64,000 bases of DNA from Oscillospiraceae bacterium (GTDB lineage Bacteria; Bacillota; Clostridia; Oscillospirales; Ruminococcaceae). The position numbers and the translations under genes are program-made. The DNA is taken from assembly GCA_003531585.1 (NCBI GenBank), contig DQFX01000055.1:53466-117465 (forward strand), written 5' to 3'. The notes under the pieces are model-generated. The model was not told where the DNA came from and did not search any database. It worked only from the letters and a program-made list of their open reading frames with translations. Each line of letters begins with the position of its first letter. Position 1 is the stretch's first letter. Positions 8,313-17,835 of this stretch are shown piece by piece.

Positions 8313-9512
8313 TTGAATAAAAAGATATCCCTCGGCATAGCGATAAGCCTTGTTGCAATCGGCTGTGCCATCACGTTCGTACTGACATGGACGGTGTCGC
8401 TGAACATCTACAACTCAAAGCTCGGCACCTCCGAGAAATACGAGGGCGTTTACGCAAAGCTCCGGGAGATCGACACCACCGTGCGGCAGAACTACATCGG
8501 CTCGGTCAGCGACGATTCCCTTGAAAACGCCACCATCAACGGCTACATCGCCGGTATCGGAGACAAATACGCCTCCTACATCGCCCCCTCGGCGTACTAC
8601 GAGCTTCAGCAAACCCAGTCGGGCGTTATACTCGGCGCGGGCTTCGAAGCGGAGGAGGACACCAGCGGCTACCTCAAGATAACCACTGTCTACAAGGGAA
8701 GCTCCGCTGAGCTAAACGGCGTGCTTGCCGGCGACATCATCACCGCCATCGACGGAAAGAGCCTGCTCTCCATGCAGCAGGGTCAGGCGATGGAGCGTCT
8801 CTCGGGCGAAGTCGGAACGCGGCTCGCGCTCCAGCTCCTGCGCGACGGCGAGAGCATTTCGGTGAACCTCGTCCGCCAGCAGCTCGAGATAGAGTCGGTT
8901 TCCACGCGAATGATCGACAACATCGGGTACATTCAGATAACCAGCTTCAACGCCAAGACCGCCGAGCAGTTCGCAAACGCGATGACAACTATGAACGCTG
9001 TCGGCGCCAAGGCTCTTATCGTAGACGTCCGCCAGAATCCCGGCGGAGTAGTCAGCGCCCTGAAACCCATACTAAACCAGTTCGTTCCGTCCGCGATAGC
9101 TGCTACGGTGGAATACTCCGACGGCAGCCGCAAGACCCTCATCGAGACCGATTCCACGAATTCCGTGGAACTCCCGATAGCAGTGCTGGTCGACGGCGGG
9201 ACTGTTTCCGCGGCGGAGCTTTTCGCAGCGGTGCTCCGCGATGAAGCGGGCGCGCTCATTGTCGGCTCCCAGACCTTCGGAAAGGGAGTTATGCAGAACA
9301 CCTACGAATTTTCGGACGGCAGCGCCCTGACGCTCTCCGTCGGAAAGATATACACGAAATCCGGCACCTGGAACGAGACCGGACTCAAGCCGGACTATTC
9401 CGTAGAGCTTGCGGGGGGCGCAGTCCCCGGAAACATCTCCGACGACGCGGATTCCCAGCTCCAGAAGGCGATAGAGGTGCTCACCCCGAAGATCGCCGCT
9501 GAATTGCAGTAA
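8313..9512 (+). CDS. S41 C-terminal processing peptidase (CtpA-like)
   Basis: A 399-residue secreted or membrane-anchored serine protease. A single N-terminal TM or signal anchor (about 8-32) is followed by a PDZ domain (about 100-190, with GDIITAIDGKS) and the S41 core with catalytic Ser299 (GGTVSAAELF) and Lys324 (TFGKG). The start is a TTG behind AAAGGAAC. The position after ftsEX is common in Firmicutes and fits control of cell-wall hydrolases, but the substrate is not known from sequence. Confidence 0.93.
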   Translation: MNKKISLGIAISLVAIGCAITFVLTWTVSLNIYNSKLGTSEKYEGVYAKLREIDTTVRQNYIGSVSDDSLENATINGYIAGIGDKYASYIAPSAYYELQQTQSGVILGAGFEAEEDTSGYLKITTVYKGSSAELNGVLAGDIITAIDGKSLLSMQQGQAMERLSGEVGTRLALQLLRDGESISVNLVRQQLEIESVSTRMIDNIGYIQITSFNAKTAEQFANAMTTMNAVGAKALIVDVRQNPGGVVSALKPILNQFVPSAIAATVEYSDGSRKTLIETDSTNSVELPIAVLVDGGTVSAAELFAAVLRDEAGALIVGSQTFGKGVMQNTYEFSDGSALTLSVGKIYTKSGTWNETGLKPDYSVELAGGAVPGNISDDADSQLQKAIEVLTPKIAAELQ

Positions 9513-9555
9513 ATACACAGCCTATGCTGTAAATAATATTTGGAGGACAACTATC

Positions 9556-10044
9556 ATGAATAAGCCGTTAACAAAATTAACAAAATCAGGCGTTAAGAAG
9601 CTCGAGGCAGAGCTTGAAAATCTCAAAACCGTAGTCCGCCCCGAAATTGCCGAGAAGATAAAGCTGGCACGTTCCTTCGGCGACCTTTCCGAGAACAGTG
9701 AGTACGATGAGGCAAAGAACGAGCAGGGTCTTATCGAGTCCCGTATCGCAGAGATCGAGCAGACTCTCGCACATGCGATAATCCTTGACGACGACGAGAT
9801 CTCCACCGAGAAGGTCGGAATCGGCAATATCGTTACTATCCTTGACATTGAGATGGAAGAGGAAATGACATTCCAGATCGTAGGCACCAGCGAAGCCAAC
9901 ATCGACAAGGGTCACATGTCCGACGAATCCCCGATAGGCAAGGCGCTCATCGGTCATTCCGTAGGCGAGACTGTTACTGCCGAGGCTCCCTCAGGCGAGA
10001 TACAGTTCAAGATACTCAACATCACCAAGAAGGAGGAAGAATAA
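9556..10044 (+). CDS. greA: Transcript cleavage factor GreA
   Basis: A 162-residue elongation factor that rescues backtracked RNA polymerase. The N-terminal coiled coil contains the conserved tip GDLSENSEYDEAKNEQ (acidic residues that reach the active site), and the C-terminal FKBP-like domain has SPIGKALIGHSVGETV. The RBS TTGGAGGAC is strong. lysS starts 4 bp after the stop, the common Firmicutes greA-lysS pair. Confidence 0.97.
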   Translation: MNKPLTKLTKSGVKKLEAELENLKTVVRPEIAEKIKLARSFGDLSENSEYDEAKNEQGLIESRIAEIEQTLAHAIILDDDEISTEKVGIGNIVTILDIEMEEEMTFQIVGTSEANIDKGHMSDESPIGKALIGHSVGETVTAEAPSGEIQFKILNITKKEEE

Positions 10045-10048
10045 AATA

Positions 10049-11569
10049 ATGGCAGACGAAAACGTACAGAACCCCCAGACCGAAAACGAGGAAATGACAG
10101 CGGAGCAGCTCGACGAGCAGCACCGTGTACGCCTCGAGAAGCTCGCAGCGCTCAAGGCGGCAGGCAAGGATCCCTACACCATCACAAAGTTCCCGGTGAC
10201 TATCACCAACAAGGAGATCCGCGACCGCTTCGAGGAGCTTGAAAACTCCGACGTGGCAGTAGCAGGCAGAATGATGACACGCCGTATCATGGGCAAGGCA
10301 AGCTTCATCGACCTGCGCGACGGCTCCGACAGAATGCAGATATATGTAAGAAAGGACGACGTTGGCGAGGACACCTATGCTGAATTCAAGAAGTGGGACC
10401 TCGGAGATATCGTTGGTATCAAGGGCACGGTATTCCGCACCAAGATGGGTGAGATCTCCGTTCACGCCAAGGAGATCACACTGCTCTCAAAGTCCCTGCT
10501 GCCCCTTCCCGAGAAGTGGCACGGTCTGAAGGACAAGGAGGAGCGCTACAGAAAGCGTTACCTCGACCTCATCGCAAACCCCGAGAACAAGGACACATTC
10601 GTAAAGCGCTCCAGGATCCTCCGCGAGATCCGCAGCTTCCTCGACAGCCGCGGATACCTCGAGGTTGACACGCCTACGCTCCTTCCTCTGGAGATAGGCG
10701 CTGCCGCACGTCCGTTCAAGACCCACCACAATGCGCTTGATATCGACATGTATATGCGAATCGAGACTGAGCTTTACTTAAAGCGCCTTATCGTAGGCGG
10801 CTTCGACAAGGTATACGAGGTCGGCAGGATATTCCGCAACGAGGGCATGGACGCTACCCACAACCCTGAGTTCACTTCCATTGAGATGTACCAGGCATAT
10901 ACCGATTACTTCGGCATGATGGACCTCATCGAGGAGCTTTACCGCACAGTAACTCTGAACGTATGCGGCACAGATACCGTTACCTATCAGGGCAAGGAGA
11001 TCGCTGTAGGCAAGCCCTGGGAGCGCCTCACCATGATAGACGCAGTTAAGAAGTACGCCGGCGTTGACTACTATAGCTGGGCTGATGACGCAGCCGCAAG
11101 AGCCTGCGCAAAGGAGCACCACGTTGACGACGAGCTTGACGAGAACTCCACAAAGGGACACGTGCTCATCGCTTTCTTTGAAGCGTTCGTTGAGGAAAAC
11201 CTCATTCAGCCGACCATCATCTACGATTATCCCGTTGAGAACTCGCCGCTCGCAAAGAGAAAGCCCAAATTCCCGGCATTCACTGAGCGTTTCGAGTACT
11301 TTATGAACGGCACCGAGTTCGGCAACGCGTTCTCCGAGCTTAACGACCCGATCGACCAGAAGGAGCGTTTCATAAAGCAGGTAGCTGCAAAGCGCGCTCA
11401 GGGCGGCAACGACGCCCAGGTCGACGAGGACTTCATCACTGCTCTGGAATACGGTCTGCCCCCGACAGGCGGTCTGGGATTCGGCTTCGACCGTCTCGTT
11501 ATGCTGCTGACTGACTCCGCAAGCATTCGCGACGTTCTGCTCTTCCCGACGATGAAGCCTGAGAAGTAA
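10049..11569 (+). CDS. lysS: Lysyl-tRNA synthetase, class II
   Basis: A 506-residue class II synthetase. An OB-fold anticodon-binding domain (about 70-170, VAGRMMTRRIMGKASFIDLR) is followed by the catalytic core with motif 2 (FRNEGMDATHNPEF) and motif 3 (GLGFGFDRLVMLLTDS). The N-terminal 25 residues are acidic and variable. It uses an AGGAGGAAG site inside the greA 3' end. A good terminator follows at 11589. Confidence 0.97.
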   Translation: MADENVQNPQTENEEMTAEQLDEQHRVRLEKLAALKAAGKDPYTITKFPVTITNKEIRDRFEELENSDVAVAGRMMTRRIMGKASFIDLRDGSDRMQIYVRKDDVGEDTYAEFKKWDLGDIVGIKGTVFRTKMGEISVHAKEITLLSKSLLPLPEKWHGLKDKEERYRKRYLDLIANPENKDTFVKRSRILREIRSFLDSRGYLEVDTPTLLPLEIGAAARPFKTHHNALDIDMYMRIETELYLKRLIVGGFDKVYEVGRIFRNEGMDATHNPEFTSIEMYQAYTDYFGMMDLIEELYRTVTLNVCGTDTVTYQGKEIAVGKPWERLTMIDAVKKYAGVDYYSWADDAAARACAKEHHVDDELDENSTKGHVLIAFFEAFVEENLIQPTIIYDYPVENSPLAKRKPKFPAFTERFEYFMNGTEFGNAFSELNDPIDQKERFIKQVAAKRAQGGNDAQVDEDFITALEYGLPPTGGLGFGFDRLVMLLTDSASIRDVLLFPTMKPEK

Positions 11570-11588
11570 TTCATCAGAATACGAACAT

Positions 11589-11616
11589 AAAGCCGCAAAG
11601 CTATTCTGCGGCTTTA
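11589..11616 (+). terminator. Terminator of greA-lysS
   Basis: AAAGCCGCA and TGCGGCTTT form a 9-bp stem around a 9-nt loop, 20 bp after the lysS stop. The A-flank and T-flank fit an intrinsic terminator. Confidence 0.8.
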
Positions 11617-11679
11617 TGGTTTATAGAGCGTGATTCGCTGCCATAATTAGCGGTATAATGCGCCGTGGAGGGTAACGAT

Positions 11680-12072
11680 ATGAATAAGTTCACGGCGTTT
11701 TTCAAAAGGCACCGGCGCGGTATCATAACAACCACAGCTGTTCTTGCCTTTGACGTAGTTATGTTACTGGTTGTCCACCCGCTCATAGCAAATATCGAGG
11801 ACTTCAATACCCGCTTTTTTATCGTAGTTCCGCTGGCTTTTGTGATCTATCCCGCAATATTCCTTGCTGCCGGAATCTATACCGGACGCGACCTAAAAAG
11901 GAGATGGCATATCGCCGTTTTGCAGGTGCTGTTCTGTATAATAGGAGAAATCAAGTTTCCGACCGGCTGGCTTATGTACATCGCGATAGAGCTTTTATCC
12001 TTGATTATCACGCTGATAATAATGAAACGCTGCAAAAACAAAGCTGACAAGCAGGAGAACCACAATGTCTGA
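11680..12072 (+). CDS. Small membrane protein, paralogue of the next gene
   Basis: A 130-residue protein with four predicted membrane helices (about 15-35, 45-66, 80-97, 100-118). The N-terminus FFKRHRRGIITTTAVLA and the loop AGIYTGRDLKRRWH recur in the next gene, so the two are a tandem duplication. I recognise no family. I chose the ATG at 11680, with GGAGG 8 nt upstream; a GTG at 11665 is less likely. A TATAAT at 11654-11659 may be its -10 box. The stop overlaps the next start by 8 bp. Confidence 0.7.
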   Translation: MNKFTAFFKRHRRGIITTTAVLAFDVVMLLVVHPLIANIEDFNTRFFIVVPLAFVIYPAIFLAAGIYTGRDLKRRWHIAVLQVLFCIIGEIKFPTGWLMYIAIELLSLIITLIIMKRCKNKADKQENHNV

Positions 12073-12457
12073 AATACTCGCGTTCATCAAAGCCCACAGG
12101 CGCGATATAATCACCACAGCCGCCGCGCTTGCGGCAAACCTTGTGGTAATGCTTCTCATTCCGGCTCTGATAGTTGGGAACGCTCCATCGACTGCGGGCA
12201 TGCTGGCTTGTATCGCGCTGTTCTTCGCGGTCGACCCTGCATTCTGCCTTGCCGCCGCGGTTTTTGCCGGGTGGGATTTACGCCGCAGGTGGTTCACCTC
12301 GCTGTTCCCGCCGCTCACGTTCCTGATTTCGACAGGCGCGGTTTTCGGCTCTGAGGCAGGAGGCTTCATGTTTTATTTCGTGATATACCTCGCAATATGC
12401 CTGACAGTCACCCCGGTAACTCACCTTGTAAGGAAATACGGACGCTCCGAAAGCTGA
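12065..12457 (+). CDS. Small membrane protein, paralogue of the previous gene
   Basis: A 130-residue protein with four predicted helices. It shares FIKAHRRDIITTAAALA and AGWDLRRRWF with the previous gene, so a four-helix unit with an RRW loop was duplicated. No catalytic motif is visible; a toxin, immunity or transporter role cannot be claimed. It overlaps the upstream gene and is 36 bp from the next, suggesting one transcript. Confidence 0.7.
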   Translation: MSEILAFIKAHRRDIITTAAALAANLVVMLLIPALIVGNAPSTAGMLACIALFFAVDPAFCLAAAVFAGWDLRRRWFTSLFPPLTFLISTGAVFGSEAGGFMFYFVIYLAICLTVTPVTHLVRKYGRSES

Positions 12458-12493
12458 CGAACATTTACCCCCAAGTACCAACAGGAGAATAAA

Positions 12494-13438
12494 ATGCCAG
12501 AAAACAACGAAAAAGAACCCCAGTATAAAAGCATTCTGTCAGATGATGACGGCACCGCTCCACGCCCGATACGCAAAAAGCAGCGCGACCCGATGGCGGA
12601 AGTCCGCCGCGAGATTGAGGAGCAGCAGCGCCAGCAGCGCGAAAAGGCGGAGCTGCTGAAACTACGTCAGGGACTCATCGACGAAAGCGACGAAATCCCA
12701 GAGGACGAGCCGCCGAAGTTCGAAAAGCCCACCGGCGCGAAAGCCGTCGAGAATTTCTTCTATCACTACAAGTGGCGGCTCATCGGTATAATATTCACCG
12801 TAGCCCTGCTCACATTTATGATCATACAGACCGTCACCCGCGAGAAAAAAGACCTCTATGTCCTTGCGATATCAACGACTGGCTCCAGCGGCATCTACGC
12901 CAAGACCCACGACATCGAGGTAGCCCTCGAGCGCTACTGCCCGGACTTTGACGGCAACGGCAAGGTGCATGTCGGCGTGAACTTCATCGACCTCTCCACC
13001 GAGGGCGGCTACTCTGAATACACCGACGCGCAGAACGAGAAGTTCTCCGCTGAGCTTTTCTCCGGCGACAGCCAGCTCTACCTCACGGACGAGGGAATAA
13101 TCACGCTCATCAACCGCATAGCGGCTTCCGGTGAGACTGAAGAAGCCGCCGCCGAAGAAGCAGACGGTCAGATTATCCAGTTCTTCACCGATTTCAGCGG
13201 GGAATACCCGGACGCCGTGCTGTACGACGGCTGCGGTTTGCAGCTCAATACCACCGGATTCGTTGACGAAGCACGCTGGAAGAGCTGCCCGGATACCGTG
13301 GGTCTGTACCTCCGTGATACGTTCGAAAACATGATGGGCAACAACGAAAAAACCGCCGAGCAGCGCGAGCGTGCCCGCATAGTCTACGAAAACATCATCA
13401 ACGGAAATGTGGTCAACCCCGACTGGCAGGGGAGCTGA
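12494..13438 (+). CDS. Unknown single-pass membrane protein
   Basis: A 314-residue protein with a charged Glu/Arg/Gln-rich N-terminal cytoplasmic region (1-90, likely coiled or disordered, with MAEVRREIEEQQRQQREKAE), one membrane helix at about 97-117 (WRLIGIIFTVALLTFMIIQT) and an extracellular domain of about 195 residues. The outer domain has an acidic stretch (ETEEAAAEEADG) and no motif that I recognise. The RBS CAGGAGAA is good. The topology recalls regulators or secretion accessory proteins, but no function is assigned. Confidence 0.7.
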   Translation: MPENNEKEPQYKSILSDDDGTAPRPIRKKQRDPMAEVRREIEEQQRQQREKAELLKLRQGLIDESDEIPEDEPPKFEKPTGAKAVENFFYHYKWRLIGIIFTVALLTFMIIQTVTREKKDLYVLAISTTGSSGIYAKTHDIEVALERYCPDFDGNGKVHVGVNFIDLSTEGGYSEYTDAQNEKFSAELFSGDSQLYLTDEGIITLINRIAASGETEEAAAEEADGQIIQFFTDFSGEYPDAVLYDGCGLQLNTTGFVDEARWKSCPDTVGLYLRDTFENMMGNNEKTAEQRERARIVYENIINGNVVNPDWQGS

Positions 13439-13534
13439 CCGGCTGACCTCCGCTGACCGGAGTGCGCCGCCCCCCGCGGGAACGCGCCGCCTCCACATCG
13501 CAGGGGATCTGCTCCGGATATGTCTGCCGGGCGC

Positions 13535-13978
13535 TCACAGGTAGCTCTTGAGGTGGTCGCAGAAATCCTGCTCACGGCGGAGAAGATCCTGTGCGTCGCT
13601 GCGTATGCGGTTCTCCGCTCCCTGGGAACAGTTGACCGCATGCTGCATATCGATTATGCCCATCGTGGTTCCGCGTATCATCAGGCTTGCGATGTTCTTG
13701 CTGCTGCGGTTGTTCGCCGTTTTCATCGCGATACCCATGCGGGACATCATCTTAGCGTAGCCGGAGTACTCCCTCGGAACGCCTCCGCGGCGGACTATCT
13801 CAGTGCGCGCCTGCGCTGCAACGTCACGGTAGCGGTCGCGCTGAGCCGATATCTCTCCGGCAAGCTTGCGGTTGGCGCAGTGCTTCAGCACCTCCCCGGA
13901 CGCCTCGTATGCCATTTCTGCGTTCTTGTATACGCTGCCGAGTATCTCGGCGCTCTGCCTGTTTCTGAAATTACTCAT
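13535..13978 (-). CDS. Ferritin-like helical-bundle protein (DUF2383/CotF-like)
   Basis: A 147-residue, almost wholly helical protein that lies opposite to its neighbours. The pattern (SAEILGSVYKNAEMAYEAS, then AAQARTEIVRRGG, then a third and a fourth long helix) fits a four-helix ferritin-like bundle as in DUF2383 or spore-coat CotF proteins. The di-iron EXXH motif is not evident, so a structural or spore role is more likely than oxidase activity; that is inference. I chose the ATG at 13978 because GGAGGTT lies just upstream; the frame is open nine codons further. Confidence 0.6.
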   Translation of the reverse strand: MSNFRNRQSAEILGSVYKNAEMAYEASGEVLKHCANRKLAGEISAQRDRYRDVAAQARTEIVRRGGVPREYSGYAKMMSRMGIAMKTANNRSSKNIASLMIRGTTMGIIDMQHAVNCSQGAENRIRSDAQDLLRREQDFCDHLKSYL

Positions 13979-14069
13979 GGTTAACCTCCGATTCTGTGAT
14001 GCCATTGTCGGAAATTAGTATCCCCCCATGGCAGAGAATTACCCCTGGAAACTTCTGAAAGGAATCCAC

Positions 14070-14651
14070 ATGAAACGACAGCCATTTTATATTCTTTTAT
14101 TGAAGGGGATAGGCTATATTATCCTCGGAAATATCCTCTGCATGTTCATGACGATGGCGCTCTCCATGTTCGGCGGGAACATCGTATTCAACATTCTGTC
14201 CATAATCTGCGGAACTCTCATTTTCTACATGCTCATCTTTACAGTCGCTTGGAAGGACGGCGCAAGAGAACGCAGCCTTGTCAAGAATCGCCGCGTCGAC
14301 GCTCCGTTAAAATACCGCTGGATATACCTCGGCGTTATCATGTATGTGATCGCCGCACTGCCGACGCTCGTCCTGCTGCTGAACAAGCTGTTCTTCCCGG
14401 AACAGGATACTCTTTTCGCGTACCGATTCATCAGCGGAAGCGCCTACCCGTTCATACAGACCTTCATACCGCAGCCCGATATCTCAACGATGGCGTGGGA
14501 GCACACCGACTACCGCCAGATAGACAGCATGCCCGCGCTGTTTCCGGCGCTGATGCTCGTGTACTACGCTGTTATCCCGGCAGTTACGCAGTTCGGGTGG
14601 TACGTTGGGTTCAATGATAAATTCAACAAGGAAAATATCATGTATAAATAG
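14070..14651 (+). CDS. Unknown membrane protein
   Basis: A 193-residue protein with four or five predicted membrane helices (about 8-30, 36-58, 85-105 and 158-178 are clearest). Between the last two is a polar loop containing QPDISTMAWEHTDYRQ. I do not recognise the family. I chose the ATG at 14070, behind AAAGGAATCC; an ATG at 14028 has no such site. It is divergent from the ferritin-like gene. secDF follows after its own promoter. Confidence 0.65.
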   Translation: MKRQPFYILLLKGIGYIILGNILCMFMTMALSMFGGNIVFNILSIICGTLIFYMLIFTVAWKDGARERSLVKNRRVDAPLKYRWIYLGVIMYVIAALPTLVLLLNKLFFPEQDTLFAYRFISGSAYPFIQTFIPQPDISTMAWEHTDYRQIDSMPALFPALMLVYYAVIPAVTQFGWYVGFNDKFNKENIMYK

Positions 14652-14692
14652 GCTTTTTTTGCAGAAATCTTCCCGCTCCCTGCTTTTAGCTA

Positions 14693-14721
14693 TTGACTAA
14701 TCTCCGGTTTTATATTATAAT
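14693..14721 (+). promoter_or_regulatory. Sigma-A promoter of secDF
   Basis: TTGACT (14693-14698) and TATAAT (14716-14721) with a 17-bp spacer. The start would be near 14728, about 64 nt before the chosen TTG start of secDF. Confidence 0.8.
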
Positions 14722-14791
14722 AGAATAGTATGATTTTAAATTGCGGCAGTATACTCTTACCTGCCGACAAGTGAAATGGAGTGAGCTACAT

Positions 14792-17164
14792 TTGAAGAAA
14801 AGAATAGGAAAACCCGTTTTCTTCGTTGTTGCCATACTGATCATCGCGTTTGCACTTCTCTCCACGCTGGGCATAAGCACCCGCTACGGAGATAACGAAA
14901 CCACGATCATCGCTGGCATCGACGATATCAGATGGGGTATTGATATCCGCGGCGGCGTAAACGTAACATTCGGCGCCCCGGACGACTACGACACGTCCAC
15001 CATCACACAGGACGACCTGAACGCGGCGAAGTCGATCATCGAGACCCGACTGGTCAGCCAGAACATCAACGACTACGAGGTATTCACAGACCTTGCGGCG
15101 AACAACATCATCGTTCGTTTCCCGTGGCAGGCTGACGACACCAGCTTCGACCCCGAGGAAGCAGTCAAGGAAATCGGTGCGACCGCAATGCTGAGCTTCC
15201 GCATGGGTTACAGCGGGGACCTCCAGGAGGGTCAGACCTACGAGGACCTGGAACTCGTCCTGACTGGTAAGGACGTTGACAAGGCTCAGGTCGGCAGAGA
15301 CACCGACAGCGTTTCTGACAGCTACTTTGTACACCTCCAGCTCAACGACAGCGGCAAGGAGGCGTTCAAGAACGCTACAGCCACCGCTAAGGAAACCGGC
15401 GGAAGAATCTCCATCTGGATGGACGATAAAGAGATCAGCGCTCCTACAGTAAGCGCGGTAATCTCCGACGGCAGCGCGCAGATCTCCGGCAGCTTCAACG
15501 GCGACGAAGGCCTTGAGGACGCAAAGAAGCTCGCTAACATGATCAACGGCGGTTCTCTCCCATTCAAGCTTGAGATCAAGAACCTGTCCACGATTTCTCC
15601 GATACTGGGTACCGGCGCGCGTGACGCAATGGGTATTGCAGGCGTTATCGCATTCATCGTTATCTCGATATTCATGATAGCTTACTACCGTCTGCCCGGC
15701 GTTGTCGCTGTTATCGCGCTTGCTGGTCAGATCGCTGGTATGTTCGCCGCTGTTACCGGATTCTTCGGATTCAACGCGAGCAGCACCCTCACTATCCCGG
15801 GTATTGCAGGTATTATCCTCTCCGTCGGCATGGGCGTTGACGGCAACGTGCTTTCCGCAGAGCGTATCCGCGAGGAGCTCAAGGCCGGCAGAACCATAGA
15901 CGGTGCGATCAAGAACGGCTTCCAGCGCGGCTTTACGGCAATCCTGGACTCCAACCTGACCGTAATCATCGTGGCGGTTATCCTTATGCTCGTATTCGGT
16001 ACTGCATTCGGTGCTTCCACTGATGGTACCATATTCTCATTCGGCTTCACTCTGCTTGTCGGCGTTATCATGAACTTCATCATGGCTTGCTGGGCAACCA
16101 GAATGATGACCACTTCGCTCTCCCGCTTCAAGTGCTTCAAGAAGCCCTGGCTCTACGGCGGCGAGAAGAAGGCCATAACTCCTACAGCCGCTGAGGTAGC
16201 CGCAGCTCCCGCTCCTGCTGTTCCCACAAATGTAGGCAAGGACTTCGTATCAAAGAGAAAGATTTTTGTTATCATCTCCTCTTCGATCATCGTGCTGACT
16301 ATCATCTTCACATTTGTTCTCGGCGTTAAGGTCGATATCCGATTCAAGGGCGGCTCCATGCTGACCTACAGCTATTCCGGCGAGATCGGCGACGCTGAAA
16401 TGAACACTGTTAAGTCTGCTATCGCTGAGATCGGCAATGTTCCGGAAGTTAACGTTACAACTGGTACAAGTTTCACCGGCGGTCTGAACACAATGGTAGT
16501 TTCCTTCGCGGCTGACGAAAAGATGGACGATGAAATGCTCAACTCCATTAATGCGGCAGTTGAAGGCGCACTCCCCGACAACGCAGTCGAAAACATCGAC
16601 ACTACAAACGTAAGTGCGTCCTCCGGTTCTTCGTTCTTCGTATCCTGCCTTGTTGCGGTAGTTGCTGCGTTTATTCTGCTCGCGGTTTACATCGCTTTCA
16701 GATTCCAGAAGATCGGAGGTCTCTCCGCTGGTATCATCGCGATCGTCTGCCTGCTGCACGACGTAGCGATCACCTACGCGGTTTATGTGTTCGGCGGAAT
16801 GACCCTGGATTCCAACTTCATGGCGGTTATCCTTACTCTGCTCGGTTACTCCATCAACAACACGATCATCATCTACGACCGTCTGCGTGAAAACCGCGCT
16901 AAGTACGGCACAAAGCTTACCGACACACAGCTCGTTAACCTCTCGATCAATCAGACTATGCCGCGTTCCATCATCACCACGGCAACAACCGTATGCGCTA
17001 TGGTTTCTGTTTCTATCGTGTGCGCCCTCATGGGTACGACCTCGATACTCACCTTCTCCATTCCGCTTGCTATCGGTATGCTCGTGGGCTTCTACAGCTC
17101 CGTATGCCTGGCTGGCCCGATTTGGATCTGGGTACAGGAAAAGCGTTCTAAGAAAACCGCTTGA
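14792..17164 (+). CDS. secDF: Protein-export membrane protein SecDF (fused)
   Basis: A 790-residue fusion of SecD and SecF, the proton-driven partner of SecYEG. The SecD half has TM1 (about 8-30), WGIDIRGGVNVTF, the large P1 periplasmic-type domain (about 60-270) and five helices with GMGVDGNVLSAERIREE. A Pro/Ala-rich linker (about 480-495) leads to the SecF half, with VDIRFKGGSML and GYSINNTIIIYDRLRE. I chose the TTG at 14792, with GGAG 11 nt upstream; an in-frame TTG at 14741 has no good RBS. A strong terminator follows. Confidence 0.96.
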   Translation: MKKRIGKPVFFVVAILIIAFALLSTLGISTRYGDNETTIIAGIDDIRWGIDIRGGVNVTFGAPDDYDTSTITQDDLNAAKSIIETRLVSQNINDYEVFTDLAANNIIVRFPWQADDTSFDPEEAVKEIGATAMLSFRMGYSGDLQEGQTYEDLELVLTGKDVDKAQVGRDTDSVSDSYFVHLQLNDSGKEAFKNATATAKETGGRISIWMDDKEISAPTVSAVISDGSAQISGSFNGDEGLEDAKKLANMINGGSLPFKLEIKNLSTISPILGTGARDAMGIAGVIAFIVISIFMIAYYRLPGVVAVIALAGQIAGMFAAVTGFFGFNASSTLTIPGIAGIILSVGMGVDGNVLSAERIREELKAGRTIDGAIKNGFQRGFTAILDSNLTVIIVAVILMLVFGTAFGASTDGTIFSFGFTLLVGVIMNFIMACWATRMMTTSLSRFKCFKKPWLYGGEKKAITPTAAEVAAAPAPAVPTNVGKDFVSKRKIFVIISSSIIVLTIIFTFVLGVKVDIRFKGGSMLTYSYSGEIGDAEMNTVKSAIAEIGNVPEVNVTTGTSFTGGLNTMVVSFAADEKMDDEMLNSINAAVEGALPDNAVENIDTTNVSASSGSSFFVSCLVAVVAAFILLAVYIAFRFQKIGGLSAGIIAIVCLLHDVAITYAVYVFGGMTLDSNFMAVILTLLGYSINNTIIIYDRLRENRAKYGTKLTDTQLVNLSINQTMPRSIITTATTVCAMVSVSIVCALMGTTSILTFSIPLAIGMLVGFYSSVCLAGPIWIWVQEKRSKKTA

Positions 17165-17179
17165 TAGTATATCAGAATT

Positions 17180-17208
17180 ACCCCTGGGAGTTTCCCAGGG
17201 GTTTTCTT
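17180..17208 (+). terminator. Terminator of secDF
   Basis: ACCCCTGGGA and TCCCAGGGGT form a 10-bp stem with a 3-nt loop, followed by TTTCTTT. The next 180 bp up to the rplQ terminator hold no gene and no other structure that I can support. Confidence 0.9.
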
Positions 17209-17390
17209 TATATCTTTTCTTCGAAATGCGCTCAGATTAGCCCATAATCCATAGTTTGTGTGTGGTAGTATTCTCCATATTATATTTAATGATATGCTCC
17301 TCAGAGTGCAATCTGGAGCTTATATTGCCACTGACAAAACAGGGTTCAATTAAGGAATCCCCGGTGTCAACCCGAGGTATATTTCCTTAA

Positions 17391-17423
17391 ATACAAAAAT
17401 CCCTCCCCGAAATCGGAGAGGGA
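17391..17423 (-). terminator. Terminator of the S10-spc-alpha operon
   Basis: On the minus strand CCCTCTCCGA pairs with TCGGGGAGGG (one mismatch) and is followed by ATTTTTGT. It lies 17 bp after the rplQ stop and ends the ribosomal cluster. Confidence 0.88.
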
Positions 17424-17439
17424 AGTGTGTGATCGAAAA

Positions 17440-17781
17440 TTAAACCAGCTCGATGATAGCCATCTCTGCTGCGTCGCCGCGGCGCGGACCGATCTTGTAG
17501 ATTCTTGTGTAACCACCATTCTTGTCAGCGTACTTGGGAGCGATCTCGTCGAATACCTTCTTAGCGACATCTTCCTTAGTAACGTATGCAAGAACCTGGC
17601 GCTTGGTGTGAAGTGTGTTCACCTTGCCAAGTGTGATCATCTTTTCTGCCTCTGCGCGAACTTCCTTCGCACGAGTAACGGTGGTCTCGATCTTACCGTT
17701 CTCCAGCAGGAATGTAACCATGCCTCTGAGCATTGCCTTTCTGTGGTCGCTGGGTCTGCCCAGCTTTCTTGTTCCCGGCAT
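17440..17781 (-). CDS. rplQ: 50S ribosomal protein L17
   Basis: A 113-residue L17, normal for bacteria, starting [18 protein letters not shown] and ending with the conserved [16 protein letters not shown]. It binds 23S rRNA near the exit tunnel. It is the last gene of the alpha operon, 54 bp after rpoA and before the terminator at 17391-17423. Confidence 0.98.
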   Translation of the reverse strand: MPGTRKLGRPSDHRKAMLRGMVTFLLENGKIETTVTRAKEVRAEAEKMITLGKVNTLHTKRQVLAYVTKEDVAKKVFDEIAPKYADKNGGYTRIYKIGPRRGDAAEMAIIELV

Positions 17782-17835
17782 ATTTCCATTCTCCTTTCAG
17801 TAGGAATGTAGTTATCAGCGGATTGACCGCCGTTA

